A stretch of 18,957 nt of DNA from an uncultured Muribaculaceae bacterium (GCA_910584665.1 CAJUBL010000057.1:1-18957), one strand, 5' to 3'. Positions 8,373 through 16,245 are shown, counted from the stretch's first letter. A program made the numbers and translations. Notes: generated by a model from the letters alone, not told the origin.

Positions 8373-8524
8373 CTGTCGTGGACACGAAATCGCGGTTTAA
8401 ATCGTGACCCTTATAATTATAAGATATGTTCCGGCGAATGATCTGATTGGACGGATTTTTCAAAAACATTGAATCAGATTCTGTTGTTCGTGTACTTATC
8501 AGATAGCAATGAATAGATTTTTCC

Positions 8525-9010
8525 ATGACCGATATAAAGACACCTGAGGAGCGTAGCCGGAATATGGCTGCTATCAAGGGAAGAGACACCAGGCCGGAGA
8601 TGATAGTGCGGAAGTATCTTTTCTCCCGTGGGTTGCGTTTCCGTGTTCAGGTCAGAAAACTCCCTGGCAGTCCTGATATCGTTTTGTCGAAGTATAAGAC
8701 CGTCATATTTGTCAACGGGTGTTTCTGGCACGGACATGAGGAATGCAGGTATTTCAGGTTGCCGAAATCCAATGTGGAGTTCTGGAAAGAAAAGATTGAG
8801 CGGAATGTCGCACGGGATGCCGAGAACGAAGCCGAACTGACGCATCTTGGCTGGAAAGTGATAAAGATATGGGAGTGTGAGATAAAGCATATATCCGACC
8901 GTGAAAGTGCGCTTCTGAAACTCTATGATGCAGTAACAGGTAGATATAGGCGTACTTCTGATGTCGCGGCTGAACCGTGCGCATCCTATGGCCTGAATAA
9001 TCAGGTGTGA
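8525..9010 (+). CDS. vsr: Very short patch repair (Vsr) DNA mismatch endonuclease
   Basis: The protein is 161 aa. Vsr nicks 5' of the T in T:G mismatches that arise when 5-methylcytosine deaminates at methyltransferase sites, which starts repair back to C. The start TPEERSRNMAAIKGRDTRPE matches the family's N-terminus and fixes the ATG at 8525. Catalytic features align by position with E. coli Vsr: D51 in LPGSPD, and H69 in the GCFWHGH motif (65-71), with H71 and C74 likely in the structural zinc site together with the Cys of WECEIK near the C-terminus. E. coli T63 is V here. Family knowledge ties vsr to a cytosine-5 methyltransferase, so one is expected nearby, probably protecting against the LlaJI-like nuclease. 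Its 3' end overlaps the convergent RloB-like gene by 10 bp. Confidence 0.93.
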   Translation: MTDIKTPEERSRNMAAIKGRDTRPEMIVRKYLFSRGLRFRVQVRKLPGSPDIVLSKYKTVIFVNGCFWHGHEECRYFRLPKSNVEFWKEKIERNVARDAENEAELTHLGWKVIKIWECEIKHISDRESALLKLYDAVTGRYRRTSDVAAEPCASYGLNNQV

Positions 9011-9810
9011 AATCCTTCATCTGATAACATTTCTCTTATTTTCAGACAACCATAATAATTTAATACATACAATGGCAAAGCACTTAATACGGCAACTTCC
9101 GGACAATGTCGGTTGACATAATTTTCTATCTGTTTACTGAAGATCTTTTCTTGAGAGATTATATTAACAGGAAGTTCAAAGCTATTGTTTACTATATAAT
9201 TTGCCTTACATAAATGGGCATTGATAAGTTCCTGCCATATTGTTGTCGAGTAGCTATTTACGTTTGATAGTTGAGGACGGGAATCAATAGATACCAGTTG
9301 TTTATAATGAGGTTCGTCAAGACATTCTTTTCTATTGGGGCAATCATAAATGTTCGGACAATTGTTTCGTTTACATTTTACAGATAATGATTTGAAGCTG
9401 TTTATATCCTTGAAGTGCCTGATTGCCTCTACCATCGGGTAACTGATAAACAGCATGCCTTCACCTGTTTCGTCGTTAAAGAATGAAAGCAGTTCTTTAA
9501 TCTTACTGTCGTCTGCTAATGTTGAATGGGCATCATAATCAAAAAATAGATAGATATATGCGAAACTGTCTCTATTGTAGTTTTTTAATAATTCTGCATT
9601 GTTGGGAGATCGTTCCTTCAGTAGGGATATTATATCTATAGAAAAACCGTCATCATCCTTGATCATGCGGTACAGTTGATAGATCTCTGCATCGAAAACG
9701 CACTTTATTGCATGACTTTTTCCTAAGAAATTACATTCTAATCGTTCGACAAGTTTATCTTCAGTTTTAGTACCTTCAAATATGAACAGTGTTTTTTCTT
9801 TAGTTTTCAT
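9001..9810 (-). CDS. RloB/AbiLii-like protein with TOPRIM-type nuclease motifs
   Basis: This is the second gene of a two-gene minus-strand module, probably the effector nuclease controlled by the upstream ATPase. From the ATG at 9810 it is 269 aa. That start is preferred over the GTG at 9825 because an AGGGG ribosome-binding site lies just upstream of it; it overlaps the end of the ATPase gene by 11 nt. TOPRIM-like motifs are visible: a hydrophobic strand ending in glutamate, LFIFEGTKTE (E12), and FFDYDAH (D91 and D93). SYPMVEAI (123-130) is typical of RloB-like proteins. A four-cysteine cluster, C146-x4-C151-x5-C157-x5-C163, suggests a zinc-binding insert. AAA ATPase plus RloB pairs occur in the AbiL abortive-infection system; OLD/Gabija and PARIS use comparable ATPase plus TOPRIM logic. 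The antiphage role is inferred from family and context. Confidence 0.8.
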   Translation of the reverse strand: MKTKEKTLFIFEGTKTEDKLVERLECNFLGKSHAIKCVFDAEIYQLYRMIKDDDGFSIDIISLLKERSPNNAELLKNYNRDSFAYIYLFFDYDAHSTLADDSKIKELLSFFNDETGEGMLFISYPMVEAIRHFKDINSFKSLSVKCKRNNCPNIYDCPNRKECLDEPHYKQLVSIDSRPQLSNVNSYSTTIWQELINAHLCKANYIVNNSFELPVNIISQEKIFSKQIENYVNRHCPEVAVLSALPLYVLNYYGCLKIREMLSDEGFHT

Positions 9811-10909
9811 TGAATGCCCCTGCACGATATATCTTTTCTATATTATGACCAAATCTCAGTTCTTTGTCCGTACAATTGCTTAGCGGTTTAATTGCACCGT
9901 TATTAAGAATGAAGTTGCAATCGGGCCGTAGCAGTTCATTTGTCATGAGATAAGTATTGTGCGACGACAACAATATCTGACACGGTATACCAAACAGTTC
10001 CCTGCATATATTATATGACAGCTGGAAATGATAAAAGGCGTCAAATTCATCAATGAATACGAATGTTGTTTCGTTCATATGTTTTAGCCAGAAATATAAG
10101 AGTTCGAGGGAGCGTGTACCGGTAGAAACGGTAATACAAAATGGCAATTTTGAATCTCCTACTTTATACCATAATGCTGTATCTCCCTTGTTGGGAGGAA
10201 GAATATCAAATTTCTGATCGCTGACCCTATGGAGAAAATTACTGAAGTCTGATATCAGATTATTTGAAATGATGAATTCTTCAATGTTGCTGCTTGGCTT
10301 TGATTCTATTCCTATAAATTCGCGGAATTCCAGACTCGCGAACCATAACATTCCATTTACGAAAGATTGAAGTTTCAGCAGATAATTGTCTTTTTCCAGT
10401 GGATAGAACGCTAACAGGTAATTGACAATGGACACTCCATTGGCGTTATTCAGAAAGTCTGTCTTAATACTGCCTGCATTGGGAAAATATTTGGAGTTTA
10501 CAAATATTTCATTGTCATTACGGCTGAATACCGATTCGCCATCTAACAGCATCTTTTCCCGTTGAAGAATACCGGAAGAATTCTTAGAGTAATCATACTC
10601 TATAATCTGTCCGTCTAAATTAAATACATATTCAAAATCAACAGTCCCGTTGGGATTTCCGGCGTTTATATAATTTGTATAGTAGTCACCTTTTTTAGCT
10701 TTCAGAGGGGCTAAGTGATATTCAATATCAAAGATTGCCAATCCTAAATTGGATTTGCCAGCACCGTTAGGCCCATATATAATACCGTTCTTCACCACTC
10801 CATCTGAAATTGCGAATTGATTGAACGTGTAATTGCTGGGATTGGACAAGTCCAGCTCAATACGTCTTGCAAATCCTCGGTAATTTGTTACGGCAAATCT
10901 TTGTAGCAT
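9800..10909 (-). CDS. AbiLi-like AAA (ABC-type, AAA_21) ATPase
   Basis: This is a 369-aa SMC/ABC-like ATPase, first gene of the AbiL-like pair, and likely senses infection and gates the TOPRIM partner. The N-terminus MLQRFAVTNYRGFARRIELDL is the usual opening strand pattern. Walker A is GPNGAGKSNL (46-55), the ABC-type signature is STGTRSLEL (262-270), Walker B is TFVFIDEFDA (282-291) and the H-loop is LSSHN (314-318). The residues between about 60 and 260 are the helical/beta insertion typical of AAA_21 proteins. The gene overlaps its partner, so the two are one transcript. A weak promoter and a TACGG-containing hairpin precede it. Related ATPases (OLD, RloA, AriA) are alternatives; the RloB-type partner favours AbiL. 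Confidence 0.82.
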   Translation of the reverse strand: MLQRFAVTNYRGFARRIELDLSNPSNYTFNQFAISDGVVKNGIIYGPNGAGKSNLGLAIFDIEYHLAPLKAKKGDYYTNYINAGNPNGTVDFEYVFNLDGQIIEYDYSKNSSGILQREKMLLDGESVFSRNDNEIFVNSKYFPNAGSIKTDFLNNANGVSIVNYLLAFYPLEKDNYLLKLQSFVNGMLWFASLEFREFIGIESKPSSNIEEFIISNNLISDFSNFLHRVSDQKFDILPPNKGDTALWYKVGDSKLPFCITVSTGTRSLELLYFWLKHMNETTFVFIDEFDAFYHFQLSYNICRELFGIPCQILLSSHNTYLMTNELLRPDCNFILNNGAIKPLSNCTDKELRFGHNIEKIYRAGAFNEN

Positions 10910-10933
10910 ACGATTTTAATTATTATTACGCGG

Positions 10934-10976
10934 TAAAGATACTAAAAGTTCTGAAGATTCCGTAATTTTTTTACGG
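10934..10976 (-). promoter_or_regulatory. Probable promoter and hairpin or operator of the AbiL-like operon
   Basis: On the minus strand TTAC (10965-10962), 20 nt, then TATCTTTA (10941-10934) approximates the Bacteroidota promoter with one mismatch in the -7 element. A perfect 6-bp inverted repeat, CCGTAA-N5-TTACGG (10960-10976), overlaps the -33 element, and further TACGG/CCGTA copies lie nearby. A repressor site is possible; no regulator gene is adjacent. Confidence 0.4.
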
Positions 10977-11083
10977 CAAATATGCTGATACTACGGTATT
11001 TTATGTTTTGGAATATGTTCAAAGTATGTAAAACTCAATAGTTTCTGCTGTGGATGGCCCCGGGTGTTAATTCTATGGCGGGA

Positions 11084-12052
11084 TCAGAATCCGTAGCCGG
11101 CTTCGGCCACCAGTTCTTTGTCCTGTCTGACATTGGATCCGAGCGTGGTGAGCAGGTCCCCGACAACTCCGCCATTCATTCCTATCCGTATGGCCCGGAG
11201 CTGTGTCTCACGGCTGAGCGATGCTCTTCCTCCGGCAAAACGCAACGTGGTGCGGGGGTGTATGAAGCGGAACAGAGCTATGGTGTCGAGAACCTCGTCG
11301 TCGCTCAGGGGTGTGGCGTTCTCAAGCGGTGTGCCTTTGATCGGGCAGAGTATGTTGACGGGAATGGAGTGGGGGGCTACACGGCGCAGTTCCAGAGCCA
11401 GCTCGACACGCTGTTCCATGGTCTCGCCCATTCCTATTATGCCGCCGCTGCAGACCTCAAATCCTATCTCCTTGGCTGTAAGGATTGTCCGGATCTTATC
11501 TTCGGTGGTGTGGGTAGTGCACATCTTTCCGAAATAGGTTGGGGCCGTCTCGAGATTGCAATGATACCGTCTCACTCCGGCATCCCATAGTTTCTTCAGT
11601 TCATCTCTGTCGAGCAGTCCCATTGATGCACACAGGGATATCCCTCCCTTGCGGTGCAGCTCGGCGTAATAACCGCAGGCCTTTTCAAGATCGGCTCCGC
11701 GTAGTGCACGTCCGCTGGTCACGAGTGAGAATCGCTTCACTCCCTGCAGGCGGTTGAGGTCGGCCACCTTCATGCATTCGTCATGTCCTATCAGCGGATA
11801 TGAATCAATGCTTGTGTGGTGATGGGCTGACTGGGCGCACCACTTGCAGTTCTCTGGGCATTTGCCCGAGCGTGCGTTCAATATTGAGCATGAGTCGAAT
11901 ACCGGCTTACAGAATTGCTTTGTTATTTCGGATGCGGCGCGGTGTATCGTGTTCCGGTTCCGGTCAAGCATTCCGGCCAGCATGTAGGCCTCATGTCCTG
12001 AAATCTCTCCGCCCGATAGAATCCGTGTTTTTATTTCCTCTGTTATTTCCAT
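11084..12052 (-). CDS. bioB: Biotin synthase
   Basis: This radical SAM enzyme inserts sulfur into dethiobiotin, the last step of biotin synthesis. It is 322 aa, close to the family length. The radical SAM cluster cysteines are C65, C69 and C72 (SGKCPENCKWCAQS), preceded by SCSILNAR. Typical later motifs are present: LVTSGR, YHCNLETAP, CSGGIIGMGET and PVNILCPIKGTPLE, and the region FAGGRASL contributes the arginine of the auxiliary [2Fe-2S] cluster. It is the last gene of a minus-strand run and follows the META-domain gene by 113 nt. No other biotin genes are in the window, so the rest of the pathway must be elsewhere or absent. No clear promoter precedes it. Confidence 0.96.
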   Translation of the reverse strand: MEITEEIKTRILSGGEISGHEAYMLAGMLDRNRNTIHRAASEITKQFCKPVFDSCSILNARSGKCPENCKWCAQSAHHHTSIDSYPLIGHDECMKVADLNRLQGVKRFSLVTSGRALRGADLEKACGYYAELHRKGGISLCASMGLLDRDELKKLWDAGVRRYHCNLETAPTYFGKMCTTHTTEDKIRTILTAKEIGFEVCSGGIIGMGETMEQRVELALELRRVAPHSIPVNILCPIKGTPLENATPLSDDEVLDTIALFRFIHPRTTLRFAGGRASLSRETQLRAIRIGMNGGVVGDLLTTLGSNVRQDKELVAEAGYGF

Positions 12053-12110
12053 TGCATTTGTTTTTTGTGATTGTCTGATAGCTGGGTTGTTATGATTTTC
12101 AGCAAGTAGT

Positions 12111-12138
12111 CAGGCCGTACCGTTTTGTGTACAGCCTG
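12111..12138 (-). terminator. Hairpin between the META-domain gene and bioB
   Basis: CAGGCCGTAC (12111-12120) and GTACAGCCTG (12129-12138) pair over 10 positions with one G-U or mismatch and an 8-nt loop. It lies 28 nt after the META-domain stop. There is no clear T-tract on the minus strand, so it may be an attenuating or mRNA-stabilising hairpin and not a strong terminator. Confidence 0.4.
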
Positions 12139-12165
12139 ATTTATATAAGGATCGCTCTGTTATGA

Positions 12166-12939
12166 TCAGAGGCGGGCGACAGTCATCACCAGATTGTTGC
12201 CGGCATCATAGAAGCCGTAGGTACCCTCGTTGGCCAGCTCGCCGAATGCCACTACTGTGGGAAGCACTTTCTGTGCGGTGTTCTCTACCTCCATGTCGGG
12301 GCACATCATGCGTGTCGACATCATGTCGCTGAAAGTGATGTCGACATACTTGCCGGAGTATTTGCCTCCGACATTGTTGCATCCGGTTGTCATCGAGAAT
12401 GTTCCGTCGGCCATGAACTCTATGGTGTAATCATCTTCTGTGTCAGTGCTGAGGTCAAGGTCGCCGAGAGAGCTGATTCTGAATGATCCCGTGAGCGATG
12501 CGGGCGAAATCCCGTCGGCGCGTTTGGACAGGGTGACCATATGGTGCCGCTGACCGTCCATGAGTACGAGCTGACCGTTTTTGTCGATACCGAATTCCCT
12601 GACCTTGCTGAGAGCGTTGAGCAGCTGGTCCTCAACGGCCATGTCGGGACACATCATGCGTGTCGACGCCATCTGTGACAGATCTATGGTGCCGTTATCG
12701 GTAGCTTTGAGAGTGCCCATGATGCGGTTGCATCCCGCGTTGCCTGACAGACGGCTGTTAATGATGTCAAATGCCATGTAGGGCTGATCGGAGCCGTCAG
12801 GGACCGAGATCTCCCGGTTATCGATTTTTACTACATTCCATTCGCCCGACAGGTCATTGACCGGGATGTTGCTTACTGTGTTGCAGGATACCGCTGCTAT
12901 GGCGGCCATAGCGCCGCCGATCAATAATGTTTTGTTCAT
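12166..12939 (-). CDS. Lipoprotein with two META (HslJ-like) domains
   Basis: This is a 257-aa secreted lipoprotein. The signal peptide (residues 1-18) ends in the lipobox AVSC, with C19 as the lipidated residue. Two META domains follow (about 30-140 and 148-255). Each carries a Gly-Cys-Asn strand (GNAGCNRIMG near 66-75; TTGCNNVGG near 184-192) and the STRMMCPD motif (92-99 and 208-215). META-domain proteins such as HslJ are envelope proteins linked to stress or drug resistance (novobiocin in E. coli); the function here is not established. The two domains are partly near-identical at DNA level, suggesting recent duplication or ongoing conversion. The gene is 53 nt downstream of the EamA gene, probably co-transcribed. 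Confidence 0.88.
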   Translation of the reverse strand: MNKTLLIGGAMAAIAAVSCNTVSNIPVNDLSGEWNVVKIDNREISVPDGSDQPYMAFDIINSRLSGNAGCNRIMGTLKATDNGTIDLSQMASTRMMCPDMAVEDQLLNALSKVREFGIDKNGQLVLMDGQRHHMVTLSKRADGISPASLTGSFRISSLGDLDLSTDTEDDYTIEFMADGTFSMTTGCNNVGGKYSGKYVDITFSDMMSTRMMCPDMEVENTAQKVLPTVVAFGELANEGTYGFYDAGNNLVMTVARL

Positions 12940-12992
12940 GATTTGTACTGTAATTAATGTATGTTTATAAACAACTTATAGTGTGTAAGAGT

Positions 12993-13913
12993 TTATCCGT
13001 GTGTGCCGATCCACAGGCATGCCAGCCCGGCAAGTACCAGAAGCAGGTCTACGGTTTTTGATCTGAGATTTTTCTCCTTGAACATCAGTGCTCCGCAAAG
13101 GAATGAGACCACAACACTGCCGCGTCTCACCATCGACACCACGGCGATCATGGCGTCGGGGAACGTCAGAGCGTAGAAGTATACGAAGTCGGCTGCTGTG
13201 AGAAACAGGCTGATGAACAGTATAGACCAGCGCCATTCGAACGGTGTGGATGCCGACCTCTGAGGCCACCATATCACGACCATAACCACTCCCATCATGA
13301 TGCATTGGTATATGTTGTACCAGCTTTGGACTGCCATTTTGTTGAGGCCTGCGCCACCTGTCTCAGCCGGACTCATCAGATACTTGTCGTAGAGGCCGCT
13401 GGCCGCGCCGAGTATGGCCGCACCGACCAGAAAGTATATCCACCGGTTATGGCTGAAACTTATCCCCTCGCGCCTGCCGCTGCGGCTCATGAAGTAGAAT
13501 GATGCTACAGCGATCGCCACTCCCGCCCATTGCCAGGTATTGAGCTCTTCTCCGAATATAAGCAGTGCTCCTACGATAGTCATCACCGGCCTGGTCGCAT
13601 TGATAGGACCGACGATTGTGAGTGGCAGCTGCTTCATTGCATAGTAGCCTGATATCCACGATGACAGCACAATCAGAGCTTTGACCAGAATGTATCGGTG
13701 AGTGTGCCATTCGGGGGGCGGGATGTGCCATCCCGACGAGGGTTCGACGACACCGGCCGCCGACGCTATGATTACAGGTGTGAAGATGAGCGCGCAGAAA
13801 AGCGTGTTCAGAAACAGTATCGGTATCACAGCGTTGTCACGCAGCGAGTGTTTCTTGAACGTGTCATAGAAACCGAGCAGTGCCGCCGACAGGAATGCGA
13901 GGGTTATCCACAT
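12993..13913 (-). CDS. EamA/DMT-family transporter
   Basis: This is a 306-aa inner-membrane protein with about ten hydrophobic helices in two EamA-type halves (roughly 1-135 and 155-305). It opens WITLAFLSAALLGFYDTFKK. Conserved features of drug/metabolite transporters include the repeat-end motif GPINATRPVMTIVGALLIFGEELNTWQWAG in the first half and VVSMVRRGSVVVSFLCGALMFKEKN in the second. The substrate cannot be told from sequence. It lies 31 nt downstream of glgB on the same strand and was probably carried on the same transcript, although there is no obvious functional tie to glycogen. Confidence 0.88.
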   Translation of the reverse strand: MWITLAFLSAALLGFYDTFKKHSLRDNAVIPILFLNTLFCALIFTPVIIASAAGVVEPSSGWHIPPPEWHTHRYILVKALIVLSSWISGYYAMKQLPLTIVGPINATRPVMTIVGALLIFGEELNTWQWAGVAIAVASFYFMSRSGRREGISFSHNRWIYFLVGAAILGAASGLYDKYLMSPAETGGAGLNKMAVQSWYNIYQCIMMGVVMVVIWWPQRSASTPFEWRWSILFISLFLTAADFVYFYALTFPDAMIAVVSMVRRGSVVVSFLCGALMFKEKNLRSKTVDLLLVLAGLACLWIGTHG

Positions 13914-13944
13914 TGCGTTAGCATGAGATTGTCCGGCCGTACTC

Positions 13945-15957
13945 CTAAATCAGCTTCAGCACCTGGGCCGAGCGGGCCGGAAGGTATAGTCTCAGCCATT
14001 CCTTGCCGGCAGGGGCATACAGCGGGTCGTGTACCGTGAGGTGTTTCACACTCTCGTCGATGTTTCCGAATCCTCCGTACTCGGGACGGTCGGTAGACAG
14101 TACTGTCCGGTATTTGCCGGCAGGTGCCAGAATACCGTAGTCGCTGAAAGACCTGAACGGATTGAAGTTGAACACGAACAGCAGCTTCCCGCGCATGAAT
14201 GCCAGTATCTGGTCGTCATCTTTCTCCCACAGCTTTTCAAGCGGTTTTTTCTGGAAGTTCCTGACTCCGCTCACAATCCCGATCATGGCGTTGTCGAATG
14301 CATTGAGATACCTGTACTGCAGATCCTCCCTGTCGGCGAGGCTCCACTGCCGGCGTGCATACTTGTAACTCCATCCGTTGCCTTCGCGCGGGAAGTCTAT
14401 CCACTCGGGATGACCCCATTCGTTGCCCATGAAGTTGAGATAGCCGCCGTTGATGGTGGCAAGTGTCACAAGACGTATCATCTTGTGGAGGGCAATGCCG
14501 CGGGCCACAGTCATGTCATCGTCGCCCACGGTCATGTGCCAGTACATCTTCTCGTCAATGAGGCGGAATATGACAGTCTTGTCTCCCACGAGTGCCTGGT
14601 CGTGGCTCTCTACATAGCTTATGGTCTTCTCGTCGGCACGCCTGTTGGTGAGTTCCCAGTATATCGAAGTCGGGTGCCAGTCCTCATCCTTACGTTCTTT
14701 GAGAGTCTTTATCCAGTAGTCGGGGATACCCATGGCCATGCGGTAGTCGAAGCCGATGCCGCCTTTCCCGAACGGTAGTGCGAGGCCCGGCATGCCGCTC
14801 ATCTCCTCGGCGATTGTTATGGCGTTGGGATTGATCTCGTGTATCAGTCTGTTGGCCAGTGTGAGGTAGGTGATTGCATTGGTGTCCTGATTGCCGTTGT
14901 AATAGTCGGCATATGATCCGAAATCCTGTCCCAGTCCGTGATTGAGATACAGCATCGATGTGACACCGTCGAAACGGAACCCGTCGAAACTGTATTCCTC
15001 CATCCAGTATTTGCAGTTGGACAGCAGGAAGTGCAGTACCTCGTTCTTGCCATAGTCGAAACACAGAGAGTCCCATGCCGGGTGCTCCCGCCTGCCGTCG
15101 CTGTAGAAGTAGAGATCGGGGCTCCCGTCGAGTCTGCCGAGCCCTTCGTTCTCATTCTTGACGGCATGACTGTGCACGATGTCCATTATCACAGCTATGC
15201 CGCGGCTGTGGGCGTCGTCGATGAGTGCTTTGAGCTCCTCAGGGGTACCGAAACGGCTCGATGCGGCAAAGAAACTGCTCACGTGATATCCGAAAGACCC
15301 ATAGTACGGGTGTTCCTGTATAGCCATGATCTGTATGGCGTTATAGCCGTCGGCGGCGATGCGTGGCAGTACATTGAGGCGGAACTCCTCGTAACTGCCT
15401 ACTCCTTCGCGTTCCTGGGCCATTCCTATGTGGCACTCGTAGATGAGTAACGGAGACGTTTCGGGCTTGAAATACTTGGTTTTCCAGCGGTAGGCACGTG
15501 CCGGACTCCATACCTGGGCCGAGAACAGATGTGTTTCGGGATCCTGGACTACGCGTGTGGCATAGGCCGGGATGCGTTCACCCTCGCCGCCGGGCCACTT
15601 AACCAGCATCTTGTAATACTGCCCGTGGGTTATGGCATCGGGCGGAAAGCTCCCTTCCCAAACACCGTCGGCGCCGTGTGTCAGTCGGAATTCCTCGCGT
15701 GGCTTCCACCCCGAGAAGTCACCTATAAGTGTTATGGACGTGGCGTTCGGGGCCCATTCCCTGAATGTCCACCCTCCGTTCCGGGCGCGGTGCAGTCCAT
15801 AGTATCTGTGTGCGTTTGCAAGCTCTGTGAGCGAGCCGCATTCGCCGGTAAGTTCGGCTTCTTTCCTGATCGCATCCTCGTGACGCCCCTCGATAGCTCC
15901 GGCAAAAGGTCTGAGCCAGGGATCATTCTTGATGATAGGCAGTGTTTTCTTCCTCAT
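13945..15957 (-). CDS. glgB: 1,4-alpha-glucan branching enzyme (GH13_8 type)
   Basis: This enzyme makes alpha-1,6 branches in glycogen. It is 670 aa from the ATG at 15957. That start is chosen because a consensus promoter (-7 at 15985-15992) lies inside the longer frame that begins at 16050. A CBM48-like N-terminal domain (about 55-150, with WTFREWAPNATSITLIGDFSGW) precedes the GH13 barrel. Catalytic residues are the nucleophile D330 in DGFRFDGV, acid/base E384 in TIAEEMSGMP and transition-state stabiliser D453 in VESHDQALVGDK. The sequence style (RYYGLHR, YECHIGMA) is that of the eukaryote-like GH13_8 subfamily usual in Bacteroidota, and not the longer E. coli type. It heads the glgB-eamA-META-bioB run. 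Confidence 0.95.
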   Translation of the reverse strand: MRKKTLPIIKNDPWLRPFAGAIEGRHEDAIRKEAELTGECGSLTELANAHRYYGLHRARNGGWTFREWAPNATSITLIGDFSGWKPREEFRLTHGADGVWEGSFPPDAITHGQYYKMLVKWPGGEGERIPAYATRVVQDPETHLFSAQVWSPARAYRWKTKYFKPETSPLLIYECHIGMAQEREGVGSYEEFRLNVLPRIAADGYNAIQIMAIQEHPYYGSFGYHVSSFFAASSRFGTPEELKALIDDAHSRGIAVIMDIVHSHAVKNENEGLGRLDGSPDLYFYSDGRREHPAWDSLCFDYGKNEVLHFLLSNCKYWMEEYSFDGFRFDGVTSMLYLNHGLGQDFGSYADYYNGNQDTNAITYLTLANRLIHEINPNAITIAEEMSGMPGLALPFGKGGIGFDYRMAMGIPDYWIKTLKERKDEDWHPTSIYWELTNRRADEKTISYVESHDQALVGDKTVIFRLIDEKMYWHMTVGDDDMTVARGIALHKMIRLVTLATINGGYLNFMGNEWGHPEWIDFPREGNGWSYKYARRQWSLADREDLQYRYLNAFDNAMIGIVSGVRNFQKKPLEKLWEKDDDQILAFMRGKLLFVFNFNPFRSFSDYGILAPAGKYRTVLSTDRPEYGGFGNIDESVKHLTVHDPLYAPAGKEWLRLYLPARSAQVLKLI

Positions 15958-15984
15958 TATCGTGTCAAGTTGGTAATTATACCG

Positions 15985-16015
15985 CAAACTTACGACAATA
16001 TTTCGGATTGTCCAA
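15985..16015 (-). promoter_or_regulatory. glgB promoter
   Basis: Minus strand: TTGG (16015-16012), 19 nt, then TAAGTTTG (15992-15985), a full match to the -7 consensus TAnnTTTG. Transcription would start about 20 nt before ATG 15957, which supports that start codon. Confidence 0.65.
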
Positions 16016-16245
16016 CTGTCGGTGCTGTCGCTGCAAGGCAACCGTATCAAAAATGTTAAAGCGCAGGTTACGCAGATTATATTTTGGGGGGATCAGTTAA
16101 GACAATCGGCGCTTTGATCTTTTTTTGCGTAATTCGCGATCATCGTTCAACCTTGATTATCTACACAGAACGCTTTCGGAGCTAAGCGTAGAAAGAATCT
16201 GCGCTTTAAAATATCTGATGCGGCTGGACTGCCTTGCATTTTTTG

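Larger units (their letters stand above)
7987..8524. other. 538-nt gap with two short frames and the vsr promoter
   Basis: No recognisable gene lies here. Two short plus-strand frames read plausibly but match nothing I know: 8062-8196 (44 aa, beginning MNGELSWTDYSDKR) and 8237-8407 (56 aa, Arg-rich, beginning MWNKSRKGASAP). A small palindrome, CTCAA-A-TTGAG (8041-8051), is followed by GCTGATAA and resembles the repeat at 4627-4669. A near-perfect Bacteroidota promoter lies at 8341-8372. The vsr start at 8525 is about 145 nt beyond the expected transcription start, leaving a long leader. Confidence 0.6.

Noticed and set aside
8218..8589. 123-aa minus-strand open frame across the vsr start
   Set aside because: It overlaps the vsr N-terminus and the vsr promoter; composition and lack of motifs suggest chance.
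11054..11590. 178-aa plus-strand open frame
   Set aside because: It is antisense to bioB, whose motifs are unmistakable; high GC content opens shadow frames there.
12963..12972. Palindrome GTTTATAAAC upstream of the META-domain gene
   Set aside because: It is a short AT-rich palindrome that can arise by chance; no second copy or promoter overlap was clear.
14029..14778. 249-aa plus-strand open frame
   Set aside because: It is antisense to the glgB catalytic domain, with no recognisable domain.
16056..16209. 11-bp inverted repeat between glgB and the DUF5009 gene as a mobile element
   Set aside because: The arms are short, there are no target duplications and the interior has no structure; it is only mentioned as part of the intergenic region.
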